Assembly: GCF_010730955.1 (NCBI RefSeq)
Contig: NZ_AP022577.1
Coordinates: 1,736,001 to 1,800,000 of the forward strand
Origin: Mycolicibacterium aubagnense
GTDB taxonomy: Bacteria > Actinomycetota > Actinomycetes > Mycobacteriales > Mycobacteriaceae
Reading direction: 5' to 3'
Length of the DNA: 64,000 nucleotides
Made by a program: the position numbers and the translations under genes
Notes under the pieces: generated by a model
Database searches by the model: none
What the model was told of the DNA's origin: nothing
What the model saw: the letters and a program-made list of their open reading frames with translations, nothing else
Shown: positions 17,534-25,773 of the stretch, piece by piece
Layout of the letters: each line of letters opens with the position of its first letter
How positions within the stretch are numbered: position 1 is the stretch's first letter

Positions 17534-18813
17534 GTCGCGCCCACACAGACGTCGGATAGGCGCTCCCCGTCGAACCGCGCCTGCAGCCAGGCCAGCGCGT
17601 TCTGCATCGTCTGGTCGTTGATCTGGCCGGTGTCCCCCACACCGCGCATCATCACGATCTGTTGGCCGCGGGCGCAGGCGGCCCCGGCGGCCGTCAGTAT
17701 GCCGGCCGGCGGGTTCACCGTGTCGGCCGTGCCGAACGCCACCAGCACCGGTGGATCATTCGGCCCCGCAGCCGGACTGGGCAATGCGACCGCGCCGAGG
17801 CGACGCTTCAGGTCCGCTACGGCGGCGGCGTCCTTGGCCTGAAAATCGTTGGGCGTCAACTGGTTCAGCGCCAGTTGAGCGGCCGCGACGTCCCGCGGGG
17901 CGCAGTCGACCAACAGGTCCCACTGGTCCTTGAGTTTCGCCGAACGGTGCGCGTCGAGGTCGAAGTCCGGCTGCATGGTCTGCAGGCTCTGCAGCATCCG
18001 AATCTGCAGCCGGTACTGATCGGCGGTCGCCAGCGCGGCCGTGCGGTCCGGGTCGGCGAGCGGCGCCAGATCGGCGATCGGGTTGACCGCCACCGCGCCG
18101 ACCATGTTCATGCCCGCGCCGTAGGCCCCGTTGCGTTCCGCCGCGGCCCACGCGGCCAGGCCCCCTTCACCGGCTCCAAGCGCACCCCAGTTGGTGCTGG
18201 TGGACGGTACGGCGCGATGGATCGCGCGCGCGGCATCGATGATGCTGTTTCCCAGGCTGGCCGTATCCAGGATGGAGTGCTGCCGGGCGGCTGAACCCGG
18301 GTCGATACCGAGCCCCTGGTAGTCGGACAGGGCGATGGCGAAGCCGCGCCGCAGATACACCGACATCCCTGTGGAATAGCCCCAGAACTGCGGGGCGAGG
18401 GTCGGCGCGCACTTGGGCAGCAGCCCGGTGGTGTCGTGCCCGAAGGAGATGATCGGCCAGCCGCCCTTGGGCGCCGGGCCCGGGGGCACCGCGATCAGCG
18501 CGCTGACCTGTATCGGACGGCCATCCACGCCGCTGGTCGAGCGGTAGACGATGCGCGCCGCGGTGGCACCTGCCTCGTCGAAGCTGCGGTCACCCTTGAC
18601 GGGCTTCAACTCGACCAGGGAACCCGGGCCGTCATCGGTGAGATCGGGCGCGGGGAGCGCCTCGGCCCCCGGGAACATCGGGGTGAGGTCCCGGGTGGGA
18701 CGGACGTCGTCACCCGGACGCGGCGGCACCGGACCTGACTGGCCGCACGCAGCCACGGTGACCAGCACCGCAGCCAGTGCCAGTACCGTGCGCCGCAACT
18801 CAACCTGACGCAT
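17530..18813 (-). CDS. Degenerate secretory lipase paralog 4 (lipoprotein pseudoenzyme)
   Basis: 427 residues from ATG 18813. Lipoprotein signal with VTVAAC (Cys23). It aligns along its length with paralogs 1-3 (STSG about 92, DYQGLG about 165, WAAAE about 222). However, the nucleophile motif GxSxG reads GAGEG, putting Gly215 in place of Ser, and the catalytic His position in KGHADID reads GVGDTGQI, with Asp394. Only the Asp (Asp364 in GTADT) is left. The codons (GGT and GAC) are clear on the minus strand and the frame is intact. Probably a fold-only binding or regulatory protein. It starts at a TGATG junction with the Wzz-kinase gene and overlaps the short Wzz gene by 4 bp. Confidence 0.83.
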   Translation of the reverse strand: MRQVELRRTVLALAAVLVTVAACGQSGPVPPRPGDDVRPTRDLTPMFPGAEALPAPDLTDDGPGSLVELKPVKGDRSFDEAGATAARIVYRSTSGVDGRPIQVSALIAVPPGPAPKGGWPIISFGHDTTGLLPKCAPTLAPQFWGYSTGMSVYLRRGFAIALSDYQGLGIDPGSAARQHSILDTASLGNSIIDAARAIHRAVPSTSTNWGALGAGEGGLAAWAAAERNGAYGAGMNMVGAVAVNPIADLAPLADPDRTAALATADQYRLQIRMLQSLQTMQPDFDLDAHRSAKLKDQWDLLVDCAPRDVAAAQLALNQLTPNDFQAKDAAAVADLKRRLGAVALPSPAAGPNDPPVLVAFGTADTVNPPAGILTAAGAACARGQQIVMMRGVGDTGQINDQTMQNALAWLQARFDGERLSDVCVGAT

Positions 18814-20330
18814 CACGGCTTCTGATGCGCCGCCGTCTTGGCCTCGGACGGGGATTCGGCCTGGGGTTCGGCCGTGGGTTCGGCCTTGGCTGCCGACTTC
18901 TTGCCGCCGCCGGACTTCGGGCCGTCGGACCCGCCGAGGTGGATCTTGAACTCGCCCGGTTCGTCGGTGGCGACCGAGCCGATCAGCACCGCGTTGGCAG
19001 ACTTCAGCGTCTGCACGGCGCGAGTGAGCGCGCTGCCGGTGGTGTGGCGAATGCGACCGACCAACAACGCACCGTCCGAAAGCGCGGCCGCGACGGCACC
19101 GTCGTTGTACTTGCCCAGGGGCGGCGTATCCACGACGACATAGTCGAACTGGCCGGACAGTTCGGCGAACAGGCTCGCGGTGTGGTCGCCCGCCCACAGC
19201 TCACCCGGACGCGTGGTGGCAGGACCTGCGGGCAACACCGCGATCCGATGCTGACCGACGGAAACCTCGGAAATCAAACCTTCGGCGAGGGTGTTCTCAC
19301 CGACCAGCACGGTGCTCAGGCCGCGATCGGCCGCCCCCTGGCGGGCCGCCGGCGTCAGGTCCAATCGCTGCGCCACCGCCGGGTTGCGCAGGTCACCGTC
19401 CACGAGCACGACGCGCTTGCCGGTCTCGGCGAGCACGGCGGCCAGATCGACGGCCACCGTCGTGCGGCCGTCGGACGGCGACGGGCTGGCCACCGCGATC
19501 ACCCGAGCGGGTTCGTCACGGTTTGCCGGCACGGTGAACCGCAAATTATTGCGGAGCTCGCGCAGAGCCTCCGCGTAGGCGCCGTCGGCGGCCAGATCGA
19601 CCACGGGCGCCTTGCTCCGGGCCGGGTCCGCGGGCAGCGCGCCCATGAGCAGCGAACCACTGAGGTCGGCCACCCGCTCACGCCCGCGGATCCGGCGGTC
19701 GATGATGCCGAGGGCGATCGCCACGATGAGCCCGAGGACCGTGCCACCGGCGATACCCATGCCGATCCGGGTGATCATCGAATACCCAAGGGGCTTGGTC
19801 GGATAACCGGCCTCGTCCACCACGATGGCGCCGGCGGCGGGGCTCCCGCCGCGCCGGGAGGTCTCGAGTTCGCCAACCAACCCGGCCAGCTGATCGGCGA
19901 CCGCGCTGGCATAGGTCTGAGCCTGCCCCGGGTCCTTGTCGGTGACCGAGACCTGCAACAACACGGTCTTCGGCAGCGGAACGGCCGTGATCTTCGACCG
20001 CAATTCGCTGGCTGAGATGTTGGCCTTGAGCTGATCCACCGCACGCGCGGCAACCTGCTCGCTCATGGCAAGGGTGGCGTAGGAGTTCACGCGGTCCTGG
20101 GAGAACAGGTTGTTCTGGTAGGCCTCGGTGACCGACGTGCCGTTCTGGGTCGCCACGAACAGCGTCGCACTGGACTGGTACTCGCGATCGCCGAATTGCC
20201 ACCACGACCAGCCCGCGACGCCCCCGACGACCGCCAGGATCACGATCGCCCACCAGTACCGGCCGAATATCCGCAGGTACTCTTTGATCTCCAAGGTCGT
20301 GCCCCTTATTTCAGCAATGCGACGGCTCAC
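18813..20330 (-). CDS. Wzz-BY-kinase-like polysaccharide co-polymerase (Wzc/CapAB type)
   Basis: 505 residues with GTG 20330; TTG 20294 with an AAGGGG upstream is a possible alternative start. Wzz domain with membrane segments at about 26-45 and 188-210, and YQSSATLFVATQ. Then a P-loop domain: Walker A-like SPSPSDGRTT (280s) in which the expected Lys is Arg289, Walker A' VVLVDGDLRNP (Asp311, Asp313) and Walker B DYVVVDTPP (Asp401). The C-terminal 40 residues are rich in Lys, Ala, Glu and Pro and have no Tyr, unlike the Tyr cluster of Wzc and CapB. It should pair with the Wzy-like protein encoded divergently at 20426. Confidence 0.87.
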   Translation of the reverse strand: MSRRIAEIRGTTLEIKEYLRIFGRYWWAIVILAVVGGVAGWSWWQFGDREYQSSATLFVATQNGTSVTEAYQNNLFSQDRVNSYATLAMSEQVAARAVDQLKANISASELRSKITAVPLPKTVLLQVSVTDKDPGQAQTYASAVADQLAGLVGELETSRRGGSPAAGAIVVDEAGYPTKPLGYSMITRIGMGIAGGTVLGLIVAIALGIIDRRIRGRERVADLSGSLLMGALPADPARSKAPVVDLAADGAYAEALRELRNNLRFTVPANRDEPARVIAVASPSPSDGRTTVAVDLAAVLAETGKRVVLVDGDLRNPAVAQRLDLTPAARQGAADRGLSTVLVGENTLAEGLISEVSVGQHRIAVLPAGPATTRPGELWAGDHTASLFAELSGQFDYVVVDTPPLGKYNDGAVAAALSDGALLVGRIRHTTGSALTRAVQTLKSANAVLIGSVATDEPGEFKIHLGGSDGPKSGGGKKSAAKAEPTAEPQAESPSEAKTAAHQKP

Positions 20331-20425
20331 AGATTAGCGGCTGGGTACCGGGCCGACCATTCAGACTCGCCATGGCCCGGGCAACCTGCTTGAGCTTAGC
20401 TGGTTGAGCTGACAACATAGTCGGC

Positions 20426-21844
20426 ATGAACGCCCGTTTGGGTCAACTCGGCAATCTTAAATCATCGGCCGGGATTCTGGCTGTGATCGTGGGCTTGGTC
20501 TGGTTGGCGACGTCTTTCGGCCAGATCACTTTGTTGGGCATTGTCGCCATTGCCGCCCTGATTGCGGGCATCTATATCGGACTACGGCATCCGCTGTGGT
20601 TCTTGTACGGATTGGCGGTCGTCACCGGCGCGCTGCCTTTCGGGTATTTCCCGGGCGTTCACGTCCCCTTATATCTACCGTTCGCATTCGGTGCGGTGGT
20701 TGCGTTGTTCGTCCATCCGCGACTGGCCCGCCCGATTCACCCGTTGGAATGGTCGATTATCGCGCTGGTGGTCACCTCGATCGCGTCGGTCGCGGTAACC
20801 GGCGTGGGCATGGGCGACGTCATCCAGATCGTCCGGTGGTCCGCGGTCACCCTGGTCGCGATCGCACTGAGCAGCTTGTCGGGTGAACATCTGGAGAAGT
20901 TCGGCCGCATATTCGTCTACGCGACGCTGGCCAATGCGGTATTCGGCTTGTACATCGTGGCGTTCGACCCGAACCAGACGTCCTTCAAATACCTGCGGGT
21001 CTTCGGTTACGCGGCGGAGTACACCGCCACTCGCTTCGCATTTGCCGAAGGTGGCGCCGAACGGTCCATGCGACTGGGCGGCACCTCGGTGGACCCCAAC
21101 GCGGAAGGTATTGCGCTGGTGGTGTCGATCGCCGTCGGCCTGGTCGTGCTGGCGGGCTGGCAGCGCATCGTCGTGACCGGCATCTTCCTCGTCGCGCTGC
21201 TGCTCACCCTGAGCCGGGCCGGCATGTTCACCATCGTCGGCGGGGCGGTGCTGGTACTGGCCTTCCACACCATGCGGTCGAGGGACCGCGCACTCGCCAT
21301 CACCGCGATGGTCGCCGGCTTCGGCGCCGCGGCGGCGATACCCGAGGTGCGGACCAGATTCGCGCACTCGTTCAGCAGTGACGACGTCGGTTCCACTTCC
21401 CGAATTGATGCCATCCGGGAATTCCCCGACACCATGGCCGGATACTGGTTGTTCGGAAAGGGGTGGAACCGACTCGAATTCCGCGACGGAAACTACGCTT
21501 TCGTGCTGAACCACGTGTCGAACGCACCACTGCTCACGATTTACCGCGGAGGCATTTTCCCGGGTCTGGCGTTCTTTGCGATCATGCTGATCGGTTGCAT
21601 CATGAGCTACCGGGCGATTCGCTCCAATTCGTTTGCGTGGGCCGGGTATGGCGGTATCTACATCGGATTCTGCGTGGTTGCCCTCCAGCTCGACCACCCG
21701 GTGGTCGGCATCCCGCCGGCCACCCTCAAATTCTCCATTTTGCTGGCATTCCTCGTGCATATAGACCGAGAACGCCGCGATCAGGTGAGACTGCGACACG
21801 CCCAAGCAGATTCACAGCAAACGCCCTTGGCTGCTGCACACTGA
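20426..21844 (+). CDS. O-antigen ligase/polymerase-like membrane protein (Wzy type)
   Basis: 472 residues, about eleven to twelve membrane segments. A Wzy_C/RfaL-type segment contains LLLTLSRAGMFTIVGG at about residues 255-275, followed by a large periplasmic-side loop (FSSDDVGSTSRID...GKGWNRLEFRDGNYAFVLNHVSNAPL) and terminal membrane segments. Proteins of this kind polymerise or ligate undecaprenyl-linked glycans. The locus has a flippase and Wzz proteins, which favours polymerase. Transcribed divergently from the Wzz-kinase gene across a 95-bp gap. It is followed by the glycosidase gene after 48 bp. Confidence 0.88.
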   Translation: MNARLGQLGNLKSSAGILAVIVGLVWLATSFGQITLLGIVAIAALIAGIYIGLRHPLWFLYGLAVVTGALPFGYFPGVHVPLYLPFAFGAVVALFVHPRLARPIHPLEWSIIALVVTSIASVAVTGVGMGDVIQIVRWSAVTLVAIALSSLSGEHLEKFGRIFVYATLANAVFGLYIVAFDPNQTSFKYLRVFGYAAEYTATRFAFAEGGAERSMRLGGTSVDPNAEGIALVVSIAVGLVVLAGWQRIVVTGIFLVALLLTLSRAGMFTIVGGAVLVLAFHTMRSRDRALAITAMVAGFGAAAAIPEVRTRFAHSFSSDDVGSTSRIDAIREFPDTMAGYWLFGKGWNRLEFRDGNYAFVLNHVSNAPLLTIYRGGIFPGLAFFAIMLIGCIMSYRAIRSNSFAWAGYGGIYIGFCVVALQLDHPVVGIPPATLKFSILLAFLVHIDRERRDQVRLRHAQADSQQTPLAAAH

Positions 21845-21892
21845 GTGCGCGTTTGCGCACCGCAGCGCACTTGATCGGCGAAGGGCGGTGGC

Positions 21893-23437
21893 GTGATGCC
21901 CGGCAAGGGTCGGATGCGATCTACGCGCCGCTTCTCCAGCGTGGCGTCGGCGATCGCCGGCAGCATGGTATGTGCCCTCATCGCCCTCACCGGCATTCCG
22001 GGGGACGCCCCGAAACGGTTGGGCGTGGCCGAGCGGGCCAACGTCGTCACGCTGCCGACCACGATCGGCTTCGCCGACTCCGACATCTACGGCATGTCGC
22101 CGGACGACGTGAACCGGACCTTGGCGCTGATGGCCAACAATCGGGTGAACACCATCCGATTGATGATCCCGTGGGCCGGGGTCGAGCCGATCCTCGGCCA
22201 GCTCGACTGGAGCCTGGTCGACAAGACGGTGAATGCCGCTGCCGCCATGAACATGTCGATCATCGCGTTCATCAACGCCACCCCGCCCTGGGCCATGTCG
22301 CCGGGCGGCTTGCCGCTGAGCAGCCGGCCTTCCAACCCGGACGCCTATGGTGCGTTCACGGCGAAGGTGGCCACCCGTTACAAGGGGAAGATCTCCGCGT
22401 ACGAGATCTGGAATGAACCGAACGCGGTGTTCTTCTACAGCCCCGCACCGGATCCCGCCGGCTACACCGATCTACTGAAGGCGGCCTACCCGCGCATCAA
22501 GGGCGTCGACCCGGACGCGACCGTGATCGGCGGGGTCGTCGGCGCCGTGGTGGACTTCGGCTCGTGGTCGATCAATCCGGTGCGGTTCATCGCCGGGATG
22601 TACGCCGCAGGCGCCAAGGGGAACTTCGACGCGCTGTCGTTCCACCCGTACAACTACAACCTGAAGTTCTCCGACGGCATGCTGATCGCGAATTCGCCTG
22701 TGCTGCAAGTGGTTCAGATGCGGCAGGTGATGCTCGACAACGGCGACGAGGAGAAGCGGATCTGGGCCACCGAGTACGGCGAGCCCACCTCGGTGGTCAA
22801 CGAGGCCACCCAGGCCGCATACCTGCGGGACATCTACACCAAATGGCAGGAGATGCCGTACACCGGCCCGCTGATGGTGTACACCACGCGCGACCGGCAG
22901 ACCGGAAGCAACCAGGCGGACGCCACGGTCGGGCTCTACCGCAGCGACTGGACACCGAAGCCGGCAGCGGCCGACCTGGCGGCGACCATCGCCGCCGGAG
23001 TGCCGAAATCACCGGAATTCCAGCGCTTTTCCCAGATCACCGATCCCGCACACGGCTCGGTCCTGAGCCCGGTGTTCAAAGCCACCACGACGGTATGGGC
23101 GCAGGTGCGCACGATCAACACCATCTACGAGATGCCGGGCGGCTACGTGTCATCGCCGCGCCCGGCGGCCGACATTGCGATGCAGCGCAATTCCGTCCCT
23201 GCGAGCGTATTCGCCAATGGCTATCAGGACTTTTCCGGAGGCCAGCAGTTCCGGGTCTGGTGGTCGCCCGAGACCGGTGCCCACTGGGCCTCGAGCGCCT
23301 TCGCGCAGGCCTGGAAACCGCAACTGGGGCTGGCCACCAGTGACGAGCACTACGTCAACGGCAGCAACCGCGTCGATTTCCAGCACGGTTACATGATCTG
23401 GGCGCCGTGGGTCGGCGTGCAGGTCTACTACACCTGA
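21893..23437 (+). CDS. Secreted TIM-barrel glycoside hydrolase (GH39/GH5-like) with C-terminal LGFP-like repeats
   Basis: 514 residues, GTG 21893 or ATG 21896. N-terminal signal or anchor about 13-35. Clan A-type barrel: YEIWNEPN with acid/base Glu175 and IWATEYGEP with probable nucleophile Glu294. The last 140 residues contain two LGFP-like units (FSGGQQFRVWWSPETGAH; LGLATSDEHY...FQHGYMIWAPWVG), a module found on mycolate-bacterial envelope proteins and thought to hold them to the wall. Probably trims or edits the polymer made by this locus. Ends 10 bp inside the convergent glycosyltransferase gene. Confidence 0.83.
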   Translation: MMPGKGRMRSTRRFSSVASAIAGSMVCALIALTGIPGDAPKRLGVAERANVVTLPTTIGFADSDIYGMSPDDVNRTLALMANNRVNTIRLMIPWAGVEPILGQLDWSLVDKTVNAAAAMNMSIIAFINATPPWAMSPGGLPLSSRPSNPDAYGAFTAKVATRYKGKISAYEIWNEPNAVFFYSPAPDPAGYTDLLKAAYPRIKGVDPDATVIGGVVGAVVDFGSWSINPVRFIAGMYAAGAKGNFDALSFHPYNYNLKFSDGMLIANSPVLQVVQMRQVMLDNGDEEKRIWATEYGEPTSVVNEATQAAYLRDIYTKWQEMPYTGPLMVYTTRDRQTGSNQADATVGLYRSDWTPKPAAADLAATIAAGVPKSPEFQRFSQITDPAHGSVLSPVFKATTTVWAQVRTINTIYEMPGGYVSSPRPAADIAMQRNSVPASVFANGYQDFSGGQQFRVWWSPETGAHWASSAFAQAWKPQLGLATSDEHYVNGSNRVDFQHGYMIWAPWVGVQVYYT

Positions 23438-24576
23438 CGCTGCGTGGTGCCGCGCAGCAGGTCGGCCACCGCCCGGTGCGGCAACCGGTCCTGCCACCGC
23501 CCGCGGTTGATCTCGTACAGCCGATTCCCGAGGTCGACCGCGGCCGCCACATCGGTGAGCAGGCGGCGGCACTCGGCGATGAACGCGGCGTCGTCATCCA
23601 GTGGGTGCAATCCGAAGATCGGCCCGAGGGATCCGATGGCGGCGGTGGTCGCCACCGCGGGCAGCCCGATCCGGATGGTGTCGAGCAGTTTGACCCGGAC
23701 TCCCCCGCCGGTGCTGATGGGCGCGACCAGCGCTCGGCAAGTGCCGAGGAACGCTCCGAGGTCGTCGACGAAGCCCAGGTCCCGGACCCCGTCGGGGTAG
23801 ACCGGGTCGGCCGCACCGGGCTTCTTCGCCCCGATGACGCAGAGTTCGGCACCGGCGATCCCGGCCGAAATCCGCGGCCACAGTTCGAGGGCGCGCAGGA
23901 ACCCCTCCTGGTTGGGCGGCCAGTCGCGAGTGCCCATGAACACCAGCCGTGGCGGCGTGGCCGCGACGTCGACCTGCGTACCGGGGGGCATGGTGATGTC
24001 CATGAACCGGGCGCCCGAGACCCCATTGGCGCGGTAGTACTCGGCTTCCTCCGCGTCGTAGGTACTGACGCCGTCGGCCGCCCGCGCGACGCGCAGTTCG
24101 TCGCGGATCAGCCGTGGTTCCTCGATGCGCCCGAGTGCCCCCCGCGAGGCCCGCCAGACCAGCGACTCACTCACGTTGGTGTTGACGACGAGCCGCTTCG
24201 TCCCGAAATGCTTGCTGCGGAAGAAGGATTCGGCCATGTAGCTGTGTTCGGCGACGAACACGTCGGCGTCACTGCGGTCGATGGCACGCACCAGCTCATC
24301 GGTGTCGAACCGGACGTGCACCAGGCTGCGACGCCGCCGCGCGGAGTCGATGAGCAGACGGTGCGGTCGCACGGCCGGCTTGTGCACCCGCTCCAGCGGC
24401 AGACCGCCGGGGATCAGGTCGGCGGTGACGGTGCCGGGCTCGGGCGACAGTGCGATGGCCGACACCTCGAACGAGTCTGCGGCCAACTGCATGAGCATTC
24501 GGGCCAGCGCGACGTCGCCGGTGTGTTCCAGCACCGGGTCTTTCGACAGGATGAACGCGGTCTTCGAGGTGGTCAT
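23428..24576 (-). CDS. Glycosyltransferase (GT-B, family 4/1-like)
   Basis: 382 residues. N-terminal Rossmann half with HTGDVALARMLMQLAAD, C-terminal donor-binding half with RLVFMGTRDWPPNQEGFLRALELWP and APISTGGGVRVKLLDTIRIGLPAV, a typical GT4 E/G-rich donor loop. Cytoplasmic, no signal. Its start overlaps the flippase stop by 4 bp (24573-24576). It should add one sugar to the repeat unit; the sugar specificity is not readable. Overlaps the glycosidase 3' end by 10 bp. Confidence 0.85.
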   Translation of the reverse strand: MTTSKTAFILSKDPVLEHTGDVALARMLMQLAADSFEVSAIALSPEPGTVTADLIPGGLPLERVHKPAVRPHRLLIDSARRRRSLVHVRFDTDELVRAIDRSDADVFVAEHSYMAESFFRSKHFGTKRLVVNTNVSESLVWRASRGALGRIEEPRLIRDELRVARAADGVSTYDAEEAEYYRANGVSGARFMDITMPPGTQVDVAATPPRLVFMGTRDWPPNQEGFLRALELWPRISAGIAGAELCVIGAKKPGAADPVYPDGVRDLGFVDDLGAFLGTCRALVAPISTGGGVRVKLLDTIRIGLPAVATTAAIGSLGPIFGLHPLDDDAAFIAECRRLLTDVAAAVDLGNRLYEINRGRWQDRLPHRAVADLLRGTTQRQV

Positions 24577-25742
24577 GTTTCCTGGGTCTGGTTGGACGAC
24601 TCGGGGGCCGGCGGCTCTACTTCACGCGGCCGGTACACCGCCCACGTGAACCCGGCCAGCATGATCGCGTCGGCGACAGTGGCCGCGATGGCCGCCCCCA
24701 CTGAGCCGAGCGGCGTCAGCGTCGCGAATGCCGCGACCATGCCGAGTTTCACCGGCACGAGACCGACGGCGATGGTGAGCCGGAAGACGTCGCGGCGCTG
24801 CGTGTACAGGATCACCTGGAGCACGAAGATGCAGATGCGCAGCGCGGCGAAGCCGCCCATGATCATCATGGTCGTGGCCAGCTCGGTGGGCGCCCCGAAG
24901 GCGAACAGGCAGCCGCCGATGATCAGCAGCAACGAGCCGCCGAGCCCCGCCATCCGCAGGATGTTGCGCAGCGGTGGGCCGGCCGACGGGTCACCACCAC
25001 TTTCGCGCAGCGGCTCGTGGTACGTCATCCCGAACGACTGGCCGGCGGCCGCCACGGCCGCCGCGACGACCCACGCCAGTTGGTAGTAGCCCGCGGCCTT
25101 GGTGTCGACCAGCGTGCCGAGCAACAGCACGTCGCCGCCCAGATACAGGGTGGTACCGAGCATTTCTCCGCTCAGCGCGGCGATCAGCTTGGGCGGGCCG
25201 GGCAGCGCAGGCCGGTGTCCGACGGCCAACCGGGCGCCGACCACCATGATGACCACGTACGGCGTGCAGTACAGCAGCGACGCGTGGATGAGCGTCGGGT
25301 GCGCCGACGTGTACAGGTACACCGCGCCGACGCCGGCGCTGGAGAACTGACGCGCCGTGTCGAGCCGATACACCCTGTCGGGGTGGCCATCTCGCGCCGA
25401 CTGGCTCTTCACCACGTTCAGCGCGATCTCGCCGCCGGCCACGATCAGGCCGAAGCCGATGACGTAGTTGACGCCGAACGTGACGGCGCCCGCGGTGACC
25501 AGCCCGAGCGCGACGAGGTAGCGCATGGTGCGCTCACGCAGGAAGTGCTCCTCGGATTCCCGGATGGCCCGGACCGCGAAGGCGTTGTCGACGGTGTTGC
25601 CGACGATGCCGTTGAGCACTGTCGCCATGGCGTACAGCCCGTACTCGGAGACACCGAGGCGCTGGACGAGGATCAGCGTCCACAGCAAGCCGACCCCGCG
25701 ACCGCCGTAGATCCAGATGAGGGAGATGAGCGTCTTCGCCAC
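24573..25742 (-). CDS. Polysaccharide flippase (Wzx-like)
   Basis: 389 residues with GTG start, about ten membrane segments, MATE/oligosaccharidyl-lipid flippase layout. The first segment SLIWIYGGRGVGLLWTLILVQRLGVSEYGLYAMATV is typical of Wzx proteins. Slightly short for the family (usually 400-480 residues). A Pro/Glu-rich tail follows the last segment. Would translocate the lipid-linked repeat unit to the outer face for the Wzy-like protein. ATGA overlap with the downstream glycosyltransferase; 31 bp after the next glycosyltransferase stop. Confidence 0.86.
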   Translation of the reverse strand: MAKTLISLIWIYGGRGVGLLWTLILVQRLGVSEYGLYAMATVLNGIVGNTVDNAFAVRAIRESEEHFLRERTMRYLVALGLVTAGAVTFGVNYVIGFGLIVAGGEIALNVVKSQSARDGHPDRVYRLDTARQFSSAGVGAVYLYTSAHPTLIHASLLYCTPYVVIMVVGARLAVGHRPALPGPPKLIAALSGEMLGTTLYLGGDVLLLGTLVDTKAAGYYQLAWVVAAAVAAAGQSFGMTYHEPLRESGGDPSAGPPLRNILRMAGLGGSLLLIIGGCLFAFGAPTELATTMMIMGGFAALRICIFVLQVILYTQRRDVFRLTIAVGLVPVKLGMVAAFATLTPLGSVGAAIAATVADAIMLAGFTWAVYRPREVEPPAPESSNQTQET

Positions 25743-25773
25743 ATTGCGAGTGGGCGCCTCGGGCGCGGTCAGG

